From a miscellaneous Crenarchaeota group-6 archaeon AD8-1 (lineage in GTDB: Archaea; Thermoproteota; Bathyarchaeia; Bathyarchaeales; Bathycorpusculaceae), in contig LFWW01000019.1 of NCBI GenBank assembly GCA_001273385.1, positions 1 through 42,887 on the forward strand: 42,887 nt of DNA, written 5' to 3'. A program made the translations under genes and the position numbers. Shown here in pieces: positions 25,056 to 33,237 of the stretch. Each line of letters starts with the position of its first letter. Position 1 is the stretch's first letter. Under the pieces are notes generated by a model. It had not been told where the DNA came from. It did no database searches and saw only the letters and a program-made list of their open reading frames with translations.

Positions 25056-25394
25056 TTTGTGCTCTGTTTTTATGATTATCTGCATTTTTGATCGGTTAGA
25101 GCAGTTAGGACATTTCAAATACTTCCAAGCCCCTTTCTTGTATATTCCGTGAGGGCTGAAAAAATCTGTCAACATGGATATTTCAAATTCGTAGCTACAT
25201 ATTGGACAGTGATAAGCTGATGCTCTGGCGTGCCAAGAGATAAGGATCACCAATCCAACTCCTGCCAATGCAATCCAAATATACCAGTACGAAAGAAGCA
25301 TATAGCTGGCTGCTAATCCGATAATTACTAAATATAGTGCAATGTAGATGAGTGTTTTTATCCTATCTTTTTTTCTGGGTTGACGATAATTCAA
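24987..25394 (-). CDS. Two-TM zinc-ribbon membrane protein whose 3' end overlaps the tRNA
   Basis: Two TM helices (TLIYIALYLVIIGLAASYML and YIWIALAGVGLVILIS) are followed by a zinc ribbon of two CxxC pairs (HCPICSYEF and KCPNCSNRS). The last ~22 residues (GGWDLNPRRPEPEDL and after) are simply the antisense reading of the tRNA-Leu T-arm, variable arm and anticodon arm. The frame ends inside the tRNA intron at 24987, an overlap of 69 bases. The functional protein may end near KTEHKC, with the overhang unavoidable or an accident of the tRNA's insertion. The start is TTG at 25394. Confidence 0.6.
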   Translation of the reverse strand: MNYRQPRKKDRIKTLIYIALYLVIIGLAASYMLLSYWYIWIALAGVGLVILISWHARASAYHCPICSYEFEISMLTDFFSPHGIYKKGAWKYLKCPNCSNRSKMQIIIKTEHKCGGWDLNPRRPEPEDLKSSPLS

Positions 25395-25585
25395 ATCCCT
25401 TAATCTTCCTACATTGAAACATAGTCTAATATTTTGGATTTATTCTTTTTATTTGAAATTATTTTTTAGATTAAATTTAATCCAAACAACCAAAGATAGA
25501 CAATTTATAAAATAAAAATTCTTTAAACATTAATCAGATTAAATAATAAATTGGATATAACTAAGACTTAGAAAGAGTTGATAAC

Positions 25586-26032
25586 TTGAAAGCAGAGCTG
25601 ATTGCTCCTTGTGGGATGAACTGTAATGTTTGCAGCAATTATCTCGCTTTAATAAATGACACCAAAGCCAAAGGAGTTAAACTACCATACTGTATTGGCT
25701 GTCGTCAGCGTGATAAAAAATGCTCTTTTGTTAAGAAAAAATGCAAAAAACTTCTAAATTACAAAATTGACTTCTGCTATGAATGTAATGAGTTTCCCTG
25801 TGAACTAATTATAAAGCTTGGGAAAAGCTATGAAGAACGCTATCATATGAACATGGTTGATAATCTTGGATACATTAAAGAGCATGGAATGGAAAAATTT
25901 TTAAAAGCTGAAAAAAAGAAATGGAGATGTTCTAAGTGCGGAAAAACAATTTGCTGTCATAACGGTATTTGTTATAGTTGCGATTTAGAAAAAATGAAGA
26001 TTAAAAAGAAACGTTATAGATGGGAAGAGTGA
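25586..26032 (+). CDS. DUF3795 family cysteine-rich protein
   Basis: The 148-residue protein begins LIAPCGMNCNVCSNYLALI and continues with PYCIGCRQRDKKCSFVKKKC and FCYECNEFPCELIIKLGKSY, the Cys-rich pattern of DUF3795. A further CSKCGKTICC/HNGICYSC ribbon lies at the C-terminus. It has about 17 cysteines, likely a zinc or iron-sulphur site, function unknown. The start is TTG at 25586. It lies between the intact tRNA-Leu and a degenerate copy of the tRNA 3' end. Confidence 0.8.
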   Translation: MKAELIAPCGMNCNVCSNYLALINDTKAKGVKLPYCIGCRQRDKKCSFVKKKCKKLLNYKIDFCYECNEFPCELIIKLGKSYEERYHMNMVDNLGYIKEHGMEKFLKAEKKKWRCSKCGKTICCHNGICYSCDLEKMKIKKKRYRWEE

Positions 26033-26070
26033 CCAGAAATTATCACTTTTTCGTATTTTACTGGCAAATT

Positions 26071-26097
26071 AGGATATAAGTCCTGGCCTCCGCATTT
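26071..26097 (+). other. Degenerate copy of the tRNA-Leu 3' end
   Basis: AAGTCC followed after three changed bases by CCTCCGCATTT repeats the last part of the tRNA at 25031-25058 (about 20 of 28 positions identical, including an unbroken 11-base run). It is about 1.0 kb downstream in the same orientation, the pattern left by integration at a tRNA 3' end (an attR-like scar). No integrase gene is seen. Confidence 0.4.
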
Positions 26098-26130
26098 TTT
26101 TTACTGAAAATAGGTGTTATTATTGATATT

Positions 26131-26542
26131 TTATGTCTTTTTGACGTATCTTTTTAGATAGCATTGATAACATGTTGAGTATTTTCTAAAATTTCTATTC
26201 TTTTGAATGAAGAGTTTTCCACAATTTATACATTTAATTTTTTTAGGTGTTTTAGGCTTATAGAGTTCAAGCCTTTCTTTTAATACTTTTTTTGTTCTTG
26301 TGTCATAATCTGATTTGATTGCCTTTTTTAGGAGTTGTTTTGCTACCTCTTTTCTTTTTTTCACCAAAGATTCTTTCAAAGTTGCTTGCTGGTTTTGGTT
26401 TTGATTTAATAGTTTTAGGCAGTATACATACAAAATTCTGGGGATATTTTTTTGATTTTTTTAAATCCACTACTATGAATCTATATTCTGGTTTTCTGTA
26501 ATCTTTTGTATCTTTTTGTATGATTAATAATTTTAATTTCAT
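26131..26542 (-). pseudogene. Paralogue of the zinc-ribbon protein at 11709-12125, frameshifted
   Basis: The N-terminal frame (from ATG 26542) starts MKLKLLIIQKDTKDYR and contains YPQNFVCILPK, matching MKLKLHI and YPENFVTILPK of the intact paralogue. The C-terminal frame, read to 26131, contains KEVAKQLLKKAI and the ribbon KIKCINCGKLF, then CYQCYLKRY, matching its second half. The frames cross in an A7 run (T at 26355-26361 on the + strand); six A's restore one 137-residue protein colinear with its paralogue. It is either a recent pseudogene or an assembly error at the homopolymer. Confidence 0.75.
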
Positions 26543-26629
26543 TTATTCCAACCAGAGACAAAAACAAAATATTTTCTATAAATAAAATTTTGAGTTATTG
26601 GCTCGGTTATTAAATTGGTTTAGTTGAAA

Positions 26630-26827
26630 TTACTTTATCCTCACAAATTTTTTCTTTCTTTTTCTATACTCGCTTGTTTGTTTCTTAAAAACTTCAACCA
26701 AACCTAGGTTTTTTAGTTTTGATATCGCTCCAATCATATGTTTATCTGAGATATTATTTGTTTGAATTTCTCCAACTTTTTTTATGAAATTGTATGTTTT
26801 CTTTTCTGTATTAGTTAATTCTTCCAA
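26630..26827 (-). CDS. Small winged-helix protein
   Basis: The 65 residues fit one winged helix: NTEKKTYNFIKKVGEI, NNISDKHMIGAISKLKNLGL as helices 2-3, and the basic wing KKQTSEYRKRKKKFVRIK. A DNA-binding role is likely. It follows the eS17 gene closely (22 bases) on the same strand and may be co-expressed with it. The start is TTG at 26827. Confidence 0.6.
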   Translation of the reverse strand: MEELTNTEKKTYNFIKKVGEIQTNNISDKHMIGAISKLKNLGLVEVFKKQTSEYRKRKKKFVRIK

Positions 26828-26849
26828 AATTTAATTCACCTATATTTAA

Positions 26850-27062
26850 TTAATATTCTAAATCGCTTTTTTTATTAGAAGTACTTTTCATTAATCGAAC
26901 AATATATCCTGCAACTCTGTTTCTGATTTTGCTTGAAGTTACATTTGTAAATTCATTCACCATTTTTTTATTCTGATCAAAATCAGAAGTGAACTTTTCT
27001 GGAAACCGCTCTACAAGTTTGCGAGCTATTTCTTTTATGTGATCTGGTCTTACTTTTCCCAT
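26850..27062 (-). CDS. rps17e: Small ribosomal subunit protein eS17
   Basis: The protein MGKVRPDHIKEIARKLVERF has the eS17 pattern, continued by FDQNKKMVNEFTNVTSSKIR and NRVAGYIVRLMKS. It is an archaeal/eukaryotic ribosomal protein of the 30S subunit head, about 65-70 residues, as here. The ATG at 27062 matches the universal start; an in-frame ATG two codons upstream (27068) is less likely. It is not in a ribosomal protein cluster in this window. Confidence 0.92.
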   Translation of the reverse strand: MGKVRPDHIKEIARKLVERFPEKFTSDFDQNKKMVNEFTNVTSSKIRNRVAGYIVRLMKSTSNKKSDLEY

Positions 27063-27152
27063 TCTCATTTTCCTCTTAAAATTGTTTAATTGAAAAAAGT
27101 TACAGAATTAAGCAAAACAGGATATACCTGACTATTCGAACACTCTAATGTG

Positions 27153-27176
27153 TGACTATTTTTATTTTAATAGTCA
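27153..27176. other. Hairpin-forming inverted repeat
   Basis: TGACTATT and AATAGTCA pair perfectly across an eight-base AT loop. A third copy of TGACTATT lies at 27129-27136. It sits about 90 bases upstream of the eS17 start, between it and the 66-residue gene on the same strand, and may be an operator or terminator. Confidence 0.35.
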
Positions 27177-27331
27177 TATGCAAGTTCTTGCTTGTCTTCC
27201 AGATGCTAAGCAATTGAAGTGAGATTCAATGCATAATATTCTAAGCTTTCTTCCCTGTTAAACATCATAAAAGTTCTCAGTATATCTTATAAAAGTTGGT
27301 TACAAAATCTTGTAGACTTTTCCTCTTTTAA

Positions 27332-27532
27332 TTAATCAATTAGCCAGTCTACATTCCCCTGTCTTTCAATTTTCAATAGTTTCAGTCTTTTGTGGACTGC
27401 AATCTTATTTCCTGACTCATCTTCTATAACTAATTTTGATTTATACAATTTTGCAGATAACCAATATTGTTTATCTCTGTTTGTAATACAGAATCTAAAT
27501 GCTGCATCTAGCTCTGAAGCAACTTCTTTCAT
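27332..27532 (-). CDS. Small hypothetical protein (66 residues)
   Basis: The protein (MKEVASELDAAFRFCITNRD at the N-terminus) is predicted to be mostly beta in its second half (LYKSKLVIEDESGNKIAVHK). No family is recognised. ATG at 27532 is the start. It is divergent from the winged-helix gene beginning near 27586, with 53 bases or more between them. Confidence 0.5.
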   Translation of the reverse strand: MKEVASELDAAFRFCITNRDKQYWLSAKLYKSKLVIEDESGNKIAVHKRLKLLKIERQGNVDWLID

Positions 27533-27681
27533 AAAATCACAATGTCTTATCCTATTTTACTAATTATTATTGAAAATGGATCTATTTGAAATTTAATGTC
27601 TTGAGAAGACTTTTTATATTCCCCTCACAAAAATTTAACTGTATTTTCGATGTTCTAAAGGAAAAGCCAAGTTTTTCCTTA

Positions 27682-28287
27682 ATGTCGATCTATTATAATT
27701 GGTATATGAGTGTATTAAGTTTGTCACCTGCTAAAAGCGAAGTCCTTCAAGCTTTTTTGCTTCATAAAAAGCCAGTTAAGCCAATTGAAATTTCAAAGGA
27801 GATTGGTATAAAATTTCCTTCAGTTATGATGCATGTGATTGGTTTAACTAAGATGGGTTATTTGTTTTCTCCGGATAAAGGATATTATAAATTAACTAAT
27901 CAAGGAGAAAAATATCTTGGTGTTTTAAATATAAATAGAGAATTTGCCAGAAAATTGTTGAAAGGTAAATTTTTTGGAAATACTTTTAATTTTTATCTTG
28001 GTTTAAATGAACCAATTAATATAAAGGCCTATAATCTTCAGACTTTTGTATTTGCAATAAAAAAAGCTCCAATTCAATCCGTTGAGTTTCATATGAAAAG
28101 AGGGGATTTTAAAATTTGGTTGCGTGGGATTGGGGATGTGGATTTGGCTAATAAGATAGAATTTTTGGAAAATAATGATCTTACTGGTGAATCTTTGAGA
28201 CAAAAATTGCATTTGACCATTTTTAATAGATGTTTAGCTTTGGCAAAAGTCGCTGGTTATAGTGTGTTATTAGAAAATAATTTGTAA
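27682..28287 (+). CDS. Winged-helix protein with DUF5752-like C-terminal domain
   Basis: A winged helix (SPAKSEVLQAFLLHKKPVKP, then ISKEIGIKFPSVMMHVIGLT and a wing ending LTNQGEKYLG) is followed by a C-terminal domain with the DUF5752 pattern: LQTFVFAIKKAPIQSVEFHM, GDFKIWLRGIGDVDLANKIE. Relatives are often sensor or regulator modules. The frame is open back to TTG at 27586, but ATG at 27682 or 27706 agrees better with the start of the winged helix and with a TATA-like sequence at about 27611-27620. The next gene starts one base into its stop codon (TAATG), so the two are co-expressed. Confidence 0.7.
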   Translation: MSIYYNWYMSVLSLSPAKSEVLQAFLLHKKPVKPIEISKEIGIKFPSVMMHVIGLTKMGYLFSPDKGYYKLTNQGEKYLGVLNINREFARKLLKGKFFGNTFNFYLGLNEPINIKAYNLQTFVFAIKKAPIQSVEFHMKRGDFKIWLRGIGDVDLANKIEFLENNDLTGESLRQKLHLTIFNRCLALAKVAGYSVLLENNL

Positions 28288-28766
28288 TGAGGAATAAGAG
28301 AAATATGTATGAACGTAAAGATGAACAAATTGGAGAGAAAATGAAATTCGATCAAATTGATTGTGAAATATATATTGAATCAGAAAAAATATTTTATCAA
28401 CTTAAGAAAAATATTGAAACTGAAACTATTGAAAATTCTTCAAATCTTTATCTTTTAAGAGAAAAAGATTTCGATGAAAATGTTTGTAGACTTTCTTCTA
28501 AGTATCTTGAAGAGACAATGCCCAAACTTTGCAAAATAGAGGAATGTAAGAGAGTTGTTGTTGAGAGTTTTTATAATGGACATTACGGTTATTGGATGTT
28601 TTCTCCAATATTAGGTAAAGTAGCTGATAAAAGCGGTTTTGCTTCTGTTGAAAGATGGCTTGATTATTGGTCAAAAACTCAAGGAGACTTTGAACATAAT
28701 AAAAAATACTTCTTATGGCTAATTAAAATAAAATATCCTGTTCAAGAATCTCTATCGAATTCTTAG
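28287..28766 (+). CDS. Hypothetical protein co-transcribed with the DUF5752 regulator
   Basis: The 159-residue protein has a Lys/Glu-rich N-terminal half and a more conserved-looking second half with aromatic residues (VVVESFYNGHYGYWMFSPIL, SVERWLDYWSKTQGDF). No domain is recognised. ATG at 28287 overlaps the previous stop, but an internal ATG at 28341 has a better purine-rich site (GGAGAG) before it and could be the real start. It is followed 27 bases on by a zinc-ribbon gene, so a three-gene operon is likely. Confidence 0.55.
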   Translation: MRNKRNMYERKDEQIGEKMKFDQIDCEIYIESEKIFYQLKKNIETETIENSSNLYLLREKDFDENVCRLSSKYLEETMPKLCKIEECKRVVVESFYNGHYGYWMFSPILGKVADKSGFASVERWLDYWSKTQGDFEHNKKYFLWLIKIKYPVQESLSNS

Positions 28767-28792
28767 GTTGTTTCTTTTAAGGAGGTTATGGT

Positions 28793-29002
28793 TTGGATAA
28801 TAACTTGCATCTAGATAAGACTACTTGTTCTAAATGTGGTGGGCACATTGAAAAAGGTTATCTTCTAGGAGCTTGGAGTTGGATTTCAAATGCTAATCAA
28901 AGCAATACAAGACAAGCAAAAAAGATATTTGGATTTGCTTGCAAAACCTGCGGCTATGTTGAATTTTATATTAAGAATAGAATAAATTCTATTTTAGAAT
29001 AA
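28793..29002 (+). CDS. Small zinc-ribbon protein
   Basis: The protein has 69 residues with a CSKCGGHIEKGYL motif near the N-terminus and CKTCGYVEFYI near the C-terminus, forming a zinc ribbon. Function is unknown; such ribbons often bind nucleic acid or nucleate protein contacts. A strong Shine-Dalgarno site (AAGGAGGT at 28780-28787) five bases before TTG at 28793 supports the start. It is the last gene of the group starting near 27682. Confidence 0.65.
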   Translation: MDNNLHLDKTTCSKCGGHIEKGYLLGAWSWISNANQSNTRQAKKIFGFACKTCGYVEFYIKNRINSILE

Positions 29003-29235
29003 AAATTATCCAAATTATATATTTTGCTAGAAAACTAAAGTGTAAATCCGACTCTTCACACCTTTAAGGAATCTTCTAAAATGAATTTGACTTTTAAGAA
29101 AATTTTATGAAAAAATAGAGTTTTACTATTATTTTTATATGCTTTTTAGGGTTTAGATTATAAAAATAGATTTGCTTTTTCTAAGTAAATCTTATTAGTA
29201 TGTAAAAAAATACAAGGCATTGTAATAACTTCCAT

Positions 29236-30027
29236 GTGGTTACCCAGATGGCTCAATTAAAAATGCTAAATAATAAAACAGCCATAATTGCCGCAATTGT
29301 GATCTTTGGCGCATTGTATTCAGTACTAAGAATGATACCTTTTGTTCCAATGGTAGGTGGATCCGGTGCTTATTTTTCAATTTCAGATATAGCTGCTACA
29401 CTATATGGAGGCATTTTGGGTCTTTTAACTGGTGGATCAAGTATAATATTAGGGACTTTTTTAGCTATAGCATACGGAAAACCTGCTCCATTTCTAGGTC
29501 TGGATTTTCTTCCAGCAACTATAAATGCAATAGCTATAGCGCTAATGCTTAAGCGTAAATGGAAAATAGTTATTCTCTTGAATGCAATCTTATTGATAAC
29601 TTTTCTCCTTCATCCTTTTTCTAGTTTCTTCATTGAAATTCCTATAGGAAATCTAACGATCCCTCTTCCATTTGCCTGGTTGCATATTATCGCTTTTATC
29701 TTCTTAATATCTCCTTTACCGCGTAAAGCAGTTGATTGGATTTTTACTTTTGGAACAAAGAATATAGCAAAAGGCTTAGCTATTCTAGCTTTTATTGGAA
29801 CTATGATGCAACATCTAATGGGAAATTTGCTTTATGAAACTATTTTTGGACAAGTTTTGCAATATTACTCCCAAATAGACTTTGAAACTATCATATGGCC
29901 TACTGTGTTCTTTCTGTATCCCTGGGAACGGATAGTGCTAGTTATTTTAACGGTTGTTATTGGTGCTCCACTAATTAGAAATCTTAGGAGATCATTATTC
30001 ATACAAGAGAATCCTATCAAAGAATAA
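29236..30027 (+). CDS. Multi-pass membrane protein, ECF transporter S-component-like
   Basis: The protein has six or more TM helices with a glycine-rich loop SGAYFSISDIAATLYGGILG and a following helix (LLTGGSSIILGTFLAIAYGK) resembling substrate-binding (S) subunits of ECF vitamin transporters. No EcfA/EcfT gene is in the window, and the substrate is unknown; the adjacent pterin-cofactor operon makes a precursor of that pathway an idea only. The start is GTG at 29236, or ATG at 29248. It converges with the DHPS-like gene, with 17 bases between the stops. Confidence 0.6.
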   Translation: MVTQMAQLKMLNNKTAIIAAIVIFGALYSVLRMIPFVPMVGGSGAYFSISDIAATLYGGILGLLTGGSSIILGTFLAIAYGKPAPFLGLDFLPATINAIAIALMLKRKWKIVILLNAILLITFLLHPFSSFFIEIPIGNLTIPLPFAWLHIIAFIFLISPLPRKAVDWIFTFGTKNIAKGLAILAFIGTMMQHLMGNLLYETIFGQVLQYYSQIDFETIIWPTVFFLYPWERIVLVILTVVIGAPLIRNLRRSLFIQENPIKE

Positions 30028-30044
30028 TTTATGATTTTATTACT

Positions 30045-31616
30045 TTAAATATCAAAAAGTTTCTCATCTTGGAGGTATTCTTTTCCGGTTTTAAGGGCAA
30101 TCTCAGCCTTTGCAAGTTCATTGCCTAAATATGCAGAATGGTCAAGCCTAGTAATCAAATCCATTTGAATGATTTTATTATACACCGCTTTAGCTGTTTT
30201 TCCTTTTATTATGTTACTAGGTATTTGTATTTGGGAATTTGGAAAGTGAAGAGCAACAATATTTTCTGTTTTTCTATCTAATAAGATTTTGAATTCGCCA
30301 TGAGAATCTAAGATTATTTCATCAGAAACATTGTTAGTTTTAATTACTTTTGTTTTTGCTTCCAGATCATTATTATAAGATTCTTCAAATTTCCGTTTAT
30401 CCTTTAATACTAAAAGATCGATTCCCAAATCCTTTGGATATGAATTCCTCTTCCTAGCTATGAACATCATTTTAGAAGCAATACTCTCTTCTTTCACGGT
30501 TCCTTTAGCTTTATTGCTTTTTTCAGTGGCCAATAATATACTTGTTTTTAATTCTGATGATAGATAAGCAAGCAAAGCATTAATCCCTATAGAATCCGCA
30601 TCAAAGAGTTCCGTTATGTTTGAAACACCAACAAAAAGTGGAATATCTGGATACTTTTTTGCAAAATTGTAAAAAGCTATCAGCGACTCCAACAGATTAT
30701 ATGGTTCAAGAATAAGATCAGCAAAAATTTTCTTTATCCCCATCCTTCTACCTTTATGTATGATCTCTTCCAAAAATTTTACACGATCATCAATCTCATT
30801 TGGAAAATACCCCTCAGATTGATTTGTTGGAATAAAAACTACTGGAATTTCCGCAATAACTGTAGCTATCTCTTCTAGGTTTCCTGCATCTGCGCTTAAT
30901 ACCATATCCGCTCCAGCTTTAACTGCCCATTTGATCTCTTCAGGATCAAGACTATCTATACTTACAGGCACATTTACCACTTTCTTAATTGCTTCAACAG
31001 CACGTTTTGCATCTAAAGGTCTAGATCCTCCAGCAACCATTCCCACATCGATAATATCTGCACCATTTTTCACGTACAATTGCGCCAATTTTTGAATTTC
31101 ATTATTTGACATTAGAGCTGCGTCTACTATTTCAGCCATTACTCTCATAGGAAAATCTTTACCAACAGCCATTTGTCCTATTAACATATTACCAGGTTTT
31201 TTTAGCAGTTTATCTTTATCCTTTTCGACAATTTCTAAATCTTGCAAAGCTTTTTGCTTCAATTCCTTTCTAAGCATATCGCATGCTGGCAGAATTGTAG
31301 AAAGTTTGATCTTTTCAAGAGAATCCAAAACAATAGGTAAATCAGCAGCATATTTTGGACCCTTATAAATTGGTATTTCAAAAGTCTTAGAAAGAATTGT
31401 TGTATCTCCTTGAATTAATCCTGGTATAAGAATTAGATCAAATTTTTTAACATCAGTTCGTTTTAGAAAGTCTTCTATTTGATTAAGAGTAATTAGAGCT
31501 GCGACTGGAACCTTTAACGCAGAGATTTCTGATTCAACATTACATTCTACAATATATTGTTTTATGGTTTCTTGTGCCATTAATCCTGTAATTATAAGCA
31601 ATTTCAAATTAAACAC
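30045..31616 (-). CDS. Dihydropteroate synthase-like protein (methanopterin-type)
   Basis: An N-terminal Rossmann-like domain (LKLLIITGLMAQETIKQYIV, residues 1-150) precedes a DHPS-like TIM barrel (from ~165) with MVAGGSRPLDAKRAVEAIKK, the Asp-rich PVSIDSLDPEEIKWAVKAGA and FVGVSNITELFDADSI. This is the archaeal DHPS-related family found next to methanopterin genes; a role in joining the pterin to the ribofuranosyl-aminobenzene unit is the usual inference. GTG at 31616 lies right after GAGGGT; TTG at 31607 gives a better spacing and a start MKLLIITG. It follows beta-RFAP synthase by five bases in the same operon. Confidence 0.88.
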   Translation of the reverse strand: MFNLKLLIITGLMAQETIKQYIVECNVESEISALKVPVAALITLNQIEDFLKRTDVKKFDLILIPGLIQGDTTILSKTFEIPIYKGPKYAADLPIVLDSLEKIKLSTILPACDMLRKELKQKALQDLEIVEKDKDKLLKKPGNMLIGQMAVGKDFPMRVMAEIVDAALMSNNEIQKLAQLYVKNGADIIDVGMVAGGSRPLDAKRAVEAIKKVVNVPVSIDSLDPEEIKWAVKAGADMVLSADAGNLEEIATVIAEIPVVFIPTNQSEGYFPNEIDDRVKFLEEIIHKGRRMGIKKIFADLILEPYNLLESLIAFYNFAKKYPDIPLFVGVSNITELFDADSIGINALLAYLSSELKTSILLATEKSNKAKGTVKEESIASKMMFIARKRNSYPKDLGIDLLVLKDKRKFEESYNNDLEAKTKVIKTNNVSDEIILDSHGEFKILLDRKTENIVALHFPNSQIQIPSNIIKGKTAKAVYNKIIQMDLITRLDHSAYLGNELAKAEIALKTGKEYLQDEKLFDI

Positions 31617-31621
31617 ACCCT

Positions 31622-32587
31622 CTAATTAGTTATTTTGATATAAGCGCCTCTATTGTTAGGCTCTGCAATAAAAACTACTCCTCCCATTTTTTTCTCAAGA
31701 AACTCTATCATTTTATCTTTAAATTTTTGAGAATCAGCAACTTTAGTTAATCCATAAAATGTTGGGCCCCATGAACTTTGTCCTGCTCCATATGCCCCCA
31801 TTTCTATAAAATAGTCAATTCCTTCTTGTATAATAGGACTAGCAAATATTCCGCCTTGAACATTTGAAAAATTCTTTCCAACAGTTATTTGAATTTTTGT
31901 TACTGCTTCTCCAAAATCCTTAATTTTGTTTTCAATTAACGAGGGAAGAAGCTTCATTATTATAAGTCGACAAATTATTCCAACATCTTCAGAACTCATT
32001 TTGGGTACTTCTTTAAACGCTTTAGCCTCCATAGAGTTTGCTAGCCCCCTTTTAATATCAGGAATAACAACTATGAATCTCCAATCCTTTGGAATTGCTC
32101 TACTAAAAAGCACTGGAGACAATTCTTCCATTTTTCCTGTTGTATTATCAATTGTTTTTCCTCCATCAAGAATAAAACCGCCTTTTTCAAAAATTGCCGT
32201 TCCAACTCCTGTTCTCTTGGATCTACCCATTGCCAATGATAGTTCTTGAATAGTTGCATTGATATTACTTAATTTGGCTAACGCTACAGCCACAGCTAAA
32301 GCTAATTGTGTTCCTGATCCTAATCCGGAATGTTCAGGAATAACATTTTTTATTCTGAGTAAAAAATTACTTTGAACTTTATATTTTTCCAAAAACCTTG
32401 AAACATATTTTTTTACTAATCTTTTTCTTTCTCCGATTATCTCCATTTTTTCATTTTGGGTAGCTTCAAGACTTACATTAGGATAGCTAATTCCAATACC
32501 CAATCCTCCAAAAACCCGTGATAATTCACGGTTCATATCAATTAATCCTAGATGCAACCTTGCTGGAGTTTTCACATAAACTTTCAT
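31622..32587 (-). CDS. Beta-ribofuranosylaminobenzene 5'-phosphate synthase
   Basis: This is the GHMP-kinase-like enzyme of tetrahydromethanopterin biosynthesis, coupling PRPP and 4-aminobenzoate (or 4-hydroxybenzoate) to give beta-RFA-P. The segment PEHSGLGSGTQLALAVAVAL gives the nucleotide/PRPP loop; N-terminal KTPARLHLGLIDMNRELSRV and C-terminal GAGQSSWGPTFYG are family landmarks. The length, 321 residues, is normal. ATG at 32587 overlaps the DUF447 stop (TAATG), so they are translationally coupled. Confidence 0.92.
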   Translation of the reverse strand: MKVYVKTPARLHLGLIDMNRELSRVFGGLGIGISYPNVSLEATQNEKMEIIGERKRLVKKYVSRFLEKYKVQSNFLLRIKNVIPEHSGLGSGTQLALAVAVALAKLSNINATIQELSLAMGRSKRTGVGTAIFEKGGFILDGGKTIDNTTGKMEELSPVLFSRAIPKDWRFIVVIPDIKRGLANSMEAKAFKEVPKMSSEDVGIICRLIIMKLLPSLIENKIKDFGEAVTKIQITVGKNFSNVQGGIFASPIIQEGIDYFIEMGAYGAGQSSWGPTFYGLTKVADSQKFKDKMIEFLEKKMGGVVFIAEPNNRGAYIKITN

Positions 32588-33237
32588 TAATTTCCCAACC
32601 AGGTCTCTATCTTATTTATTAAATCAAACATGATATTATCATACTCTGAGTTTGGGGCAGTTCTTTTGACTATTTCTTCAAACTCCTTTATTTTTTCCTT
32701 CATTTTCGATGCTTTTTTTTTCTGAGATTCGTTACCAACTGAAAGAAGTCTTATTCGAGTAGCTAATATTACAGATTCGATAATCGCAGAGAAGGCACGA
32801 GTATAAACTCTAGGAAAATAATTTCTTATTTTAATTAATTTTGTTTTAAGATACACCTCTGCTCTCTCAGAATCTAAATCTTTAATATCAGACAGCAAAA
32901 CTTCTATGGTAGCATCTGCCCTTTTTAATTCTGGGGCGTCAACAAGATCACCCTTTTTGAAAAGATCTAAAGAAATTTCATCCCTAACATAAGAATCTTT
33001 AATAGCTGATTTATAGAAAAGTGCAGCATCTGAAGATAAGTTTATAATTGCACACCTTCTTGAAACAAGGTTATTATAAGTTTTAGAAGACTTGTAAATT
33101 CTTATCATAATATTTTCTGAATCTAATTGGAGGACACCCATAGCCGCTATATTAGGAGATCCTTGACTTGAATAGGTTGAAACTATTGTTTCAAAAATTA
33201 TTCCTTTCGCAAATCCCAAATCTTCGAGATTAACCAT
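32587..33237 (-). CDS. DUF447 family, FMN-binding split-barrel-like protein
   Basis: The first 120 residues have the DUF447 split-barrel pattern (GFAKGIIFETIVSTYSSQGS, NIAAMGVLQLDSENIMIRIY), known from structures to bind flavin; the C-terminal part is helical. In archaea it is the usual partner of beta-RFAP synthase and the DHPS-like gene, probably acting in methanopterin or a related pterin pathway; the exact reaction is not known. It is the first gene of the operon, start ATG at 33237. Confidence 0.85.
   Translation of the reverse strand: MVNLEDLGFAKGIIFETIVSTYSSQGSPNIAAMGVLQLDSENIMIRIYKSSKTYNNLVSRRCAIINLSSDAALFYKSAIKDSYVRDEISLDLFKKGDLVDAPELKRADATIEVLLSDIKDLDSERAEVYLKTKLIKIRNYFPRVYTRAFSAIIESVILATRIRLLSVGNESQKKKASKMKEKIKEFEEIVKRTAPNSEYDNIMFDLINKIETWLGN

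Noticed and set aside
24987-25060. The tail GGWDLNPRRPEPEDL taken as a conserved protein motif
   Set aside because: It is the antisense translation of the tRNA T-arm and variable arm, a well known annotation artefact.
26041-26100. A second complete tRNA ending in CCTCCGCA
   Set aside because: No matching 5' acceptor or anticodon arm is found upstream; only the 3' end is similar.
29003-29235. Riboswitch before the ECF-S-like gene
   Set aside because: No conserved riboswitch core (thiamine, cobalamin, folate or others) can be seen, and the region is simply AT-rich.
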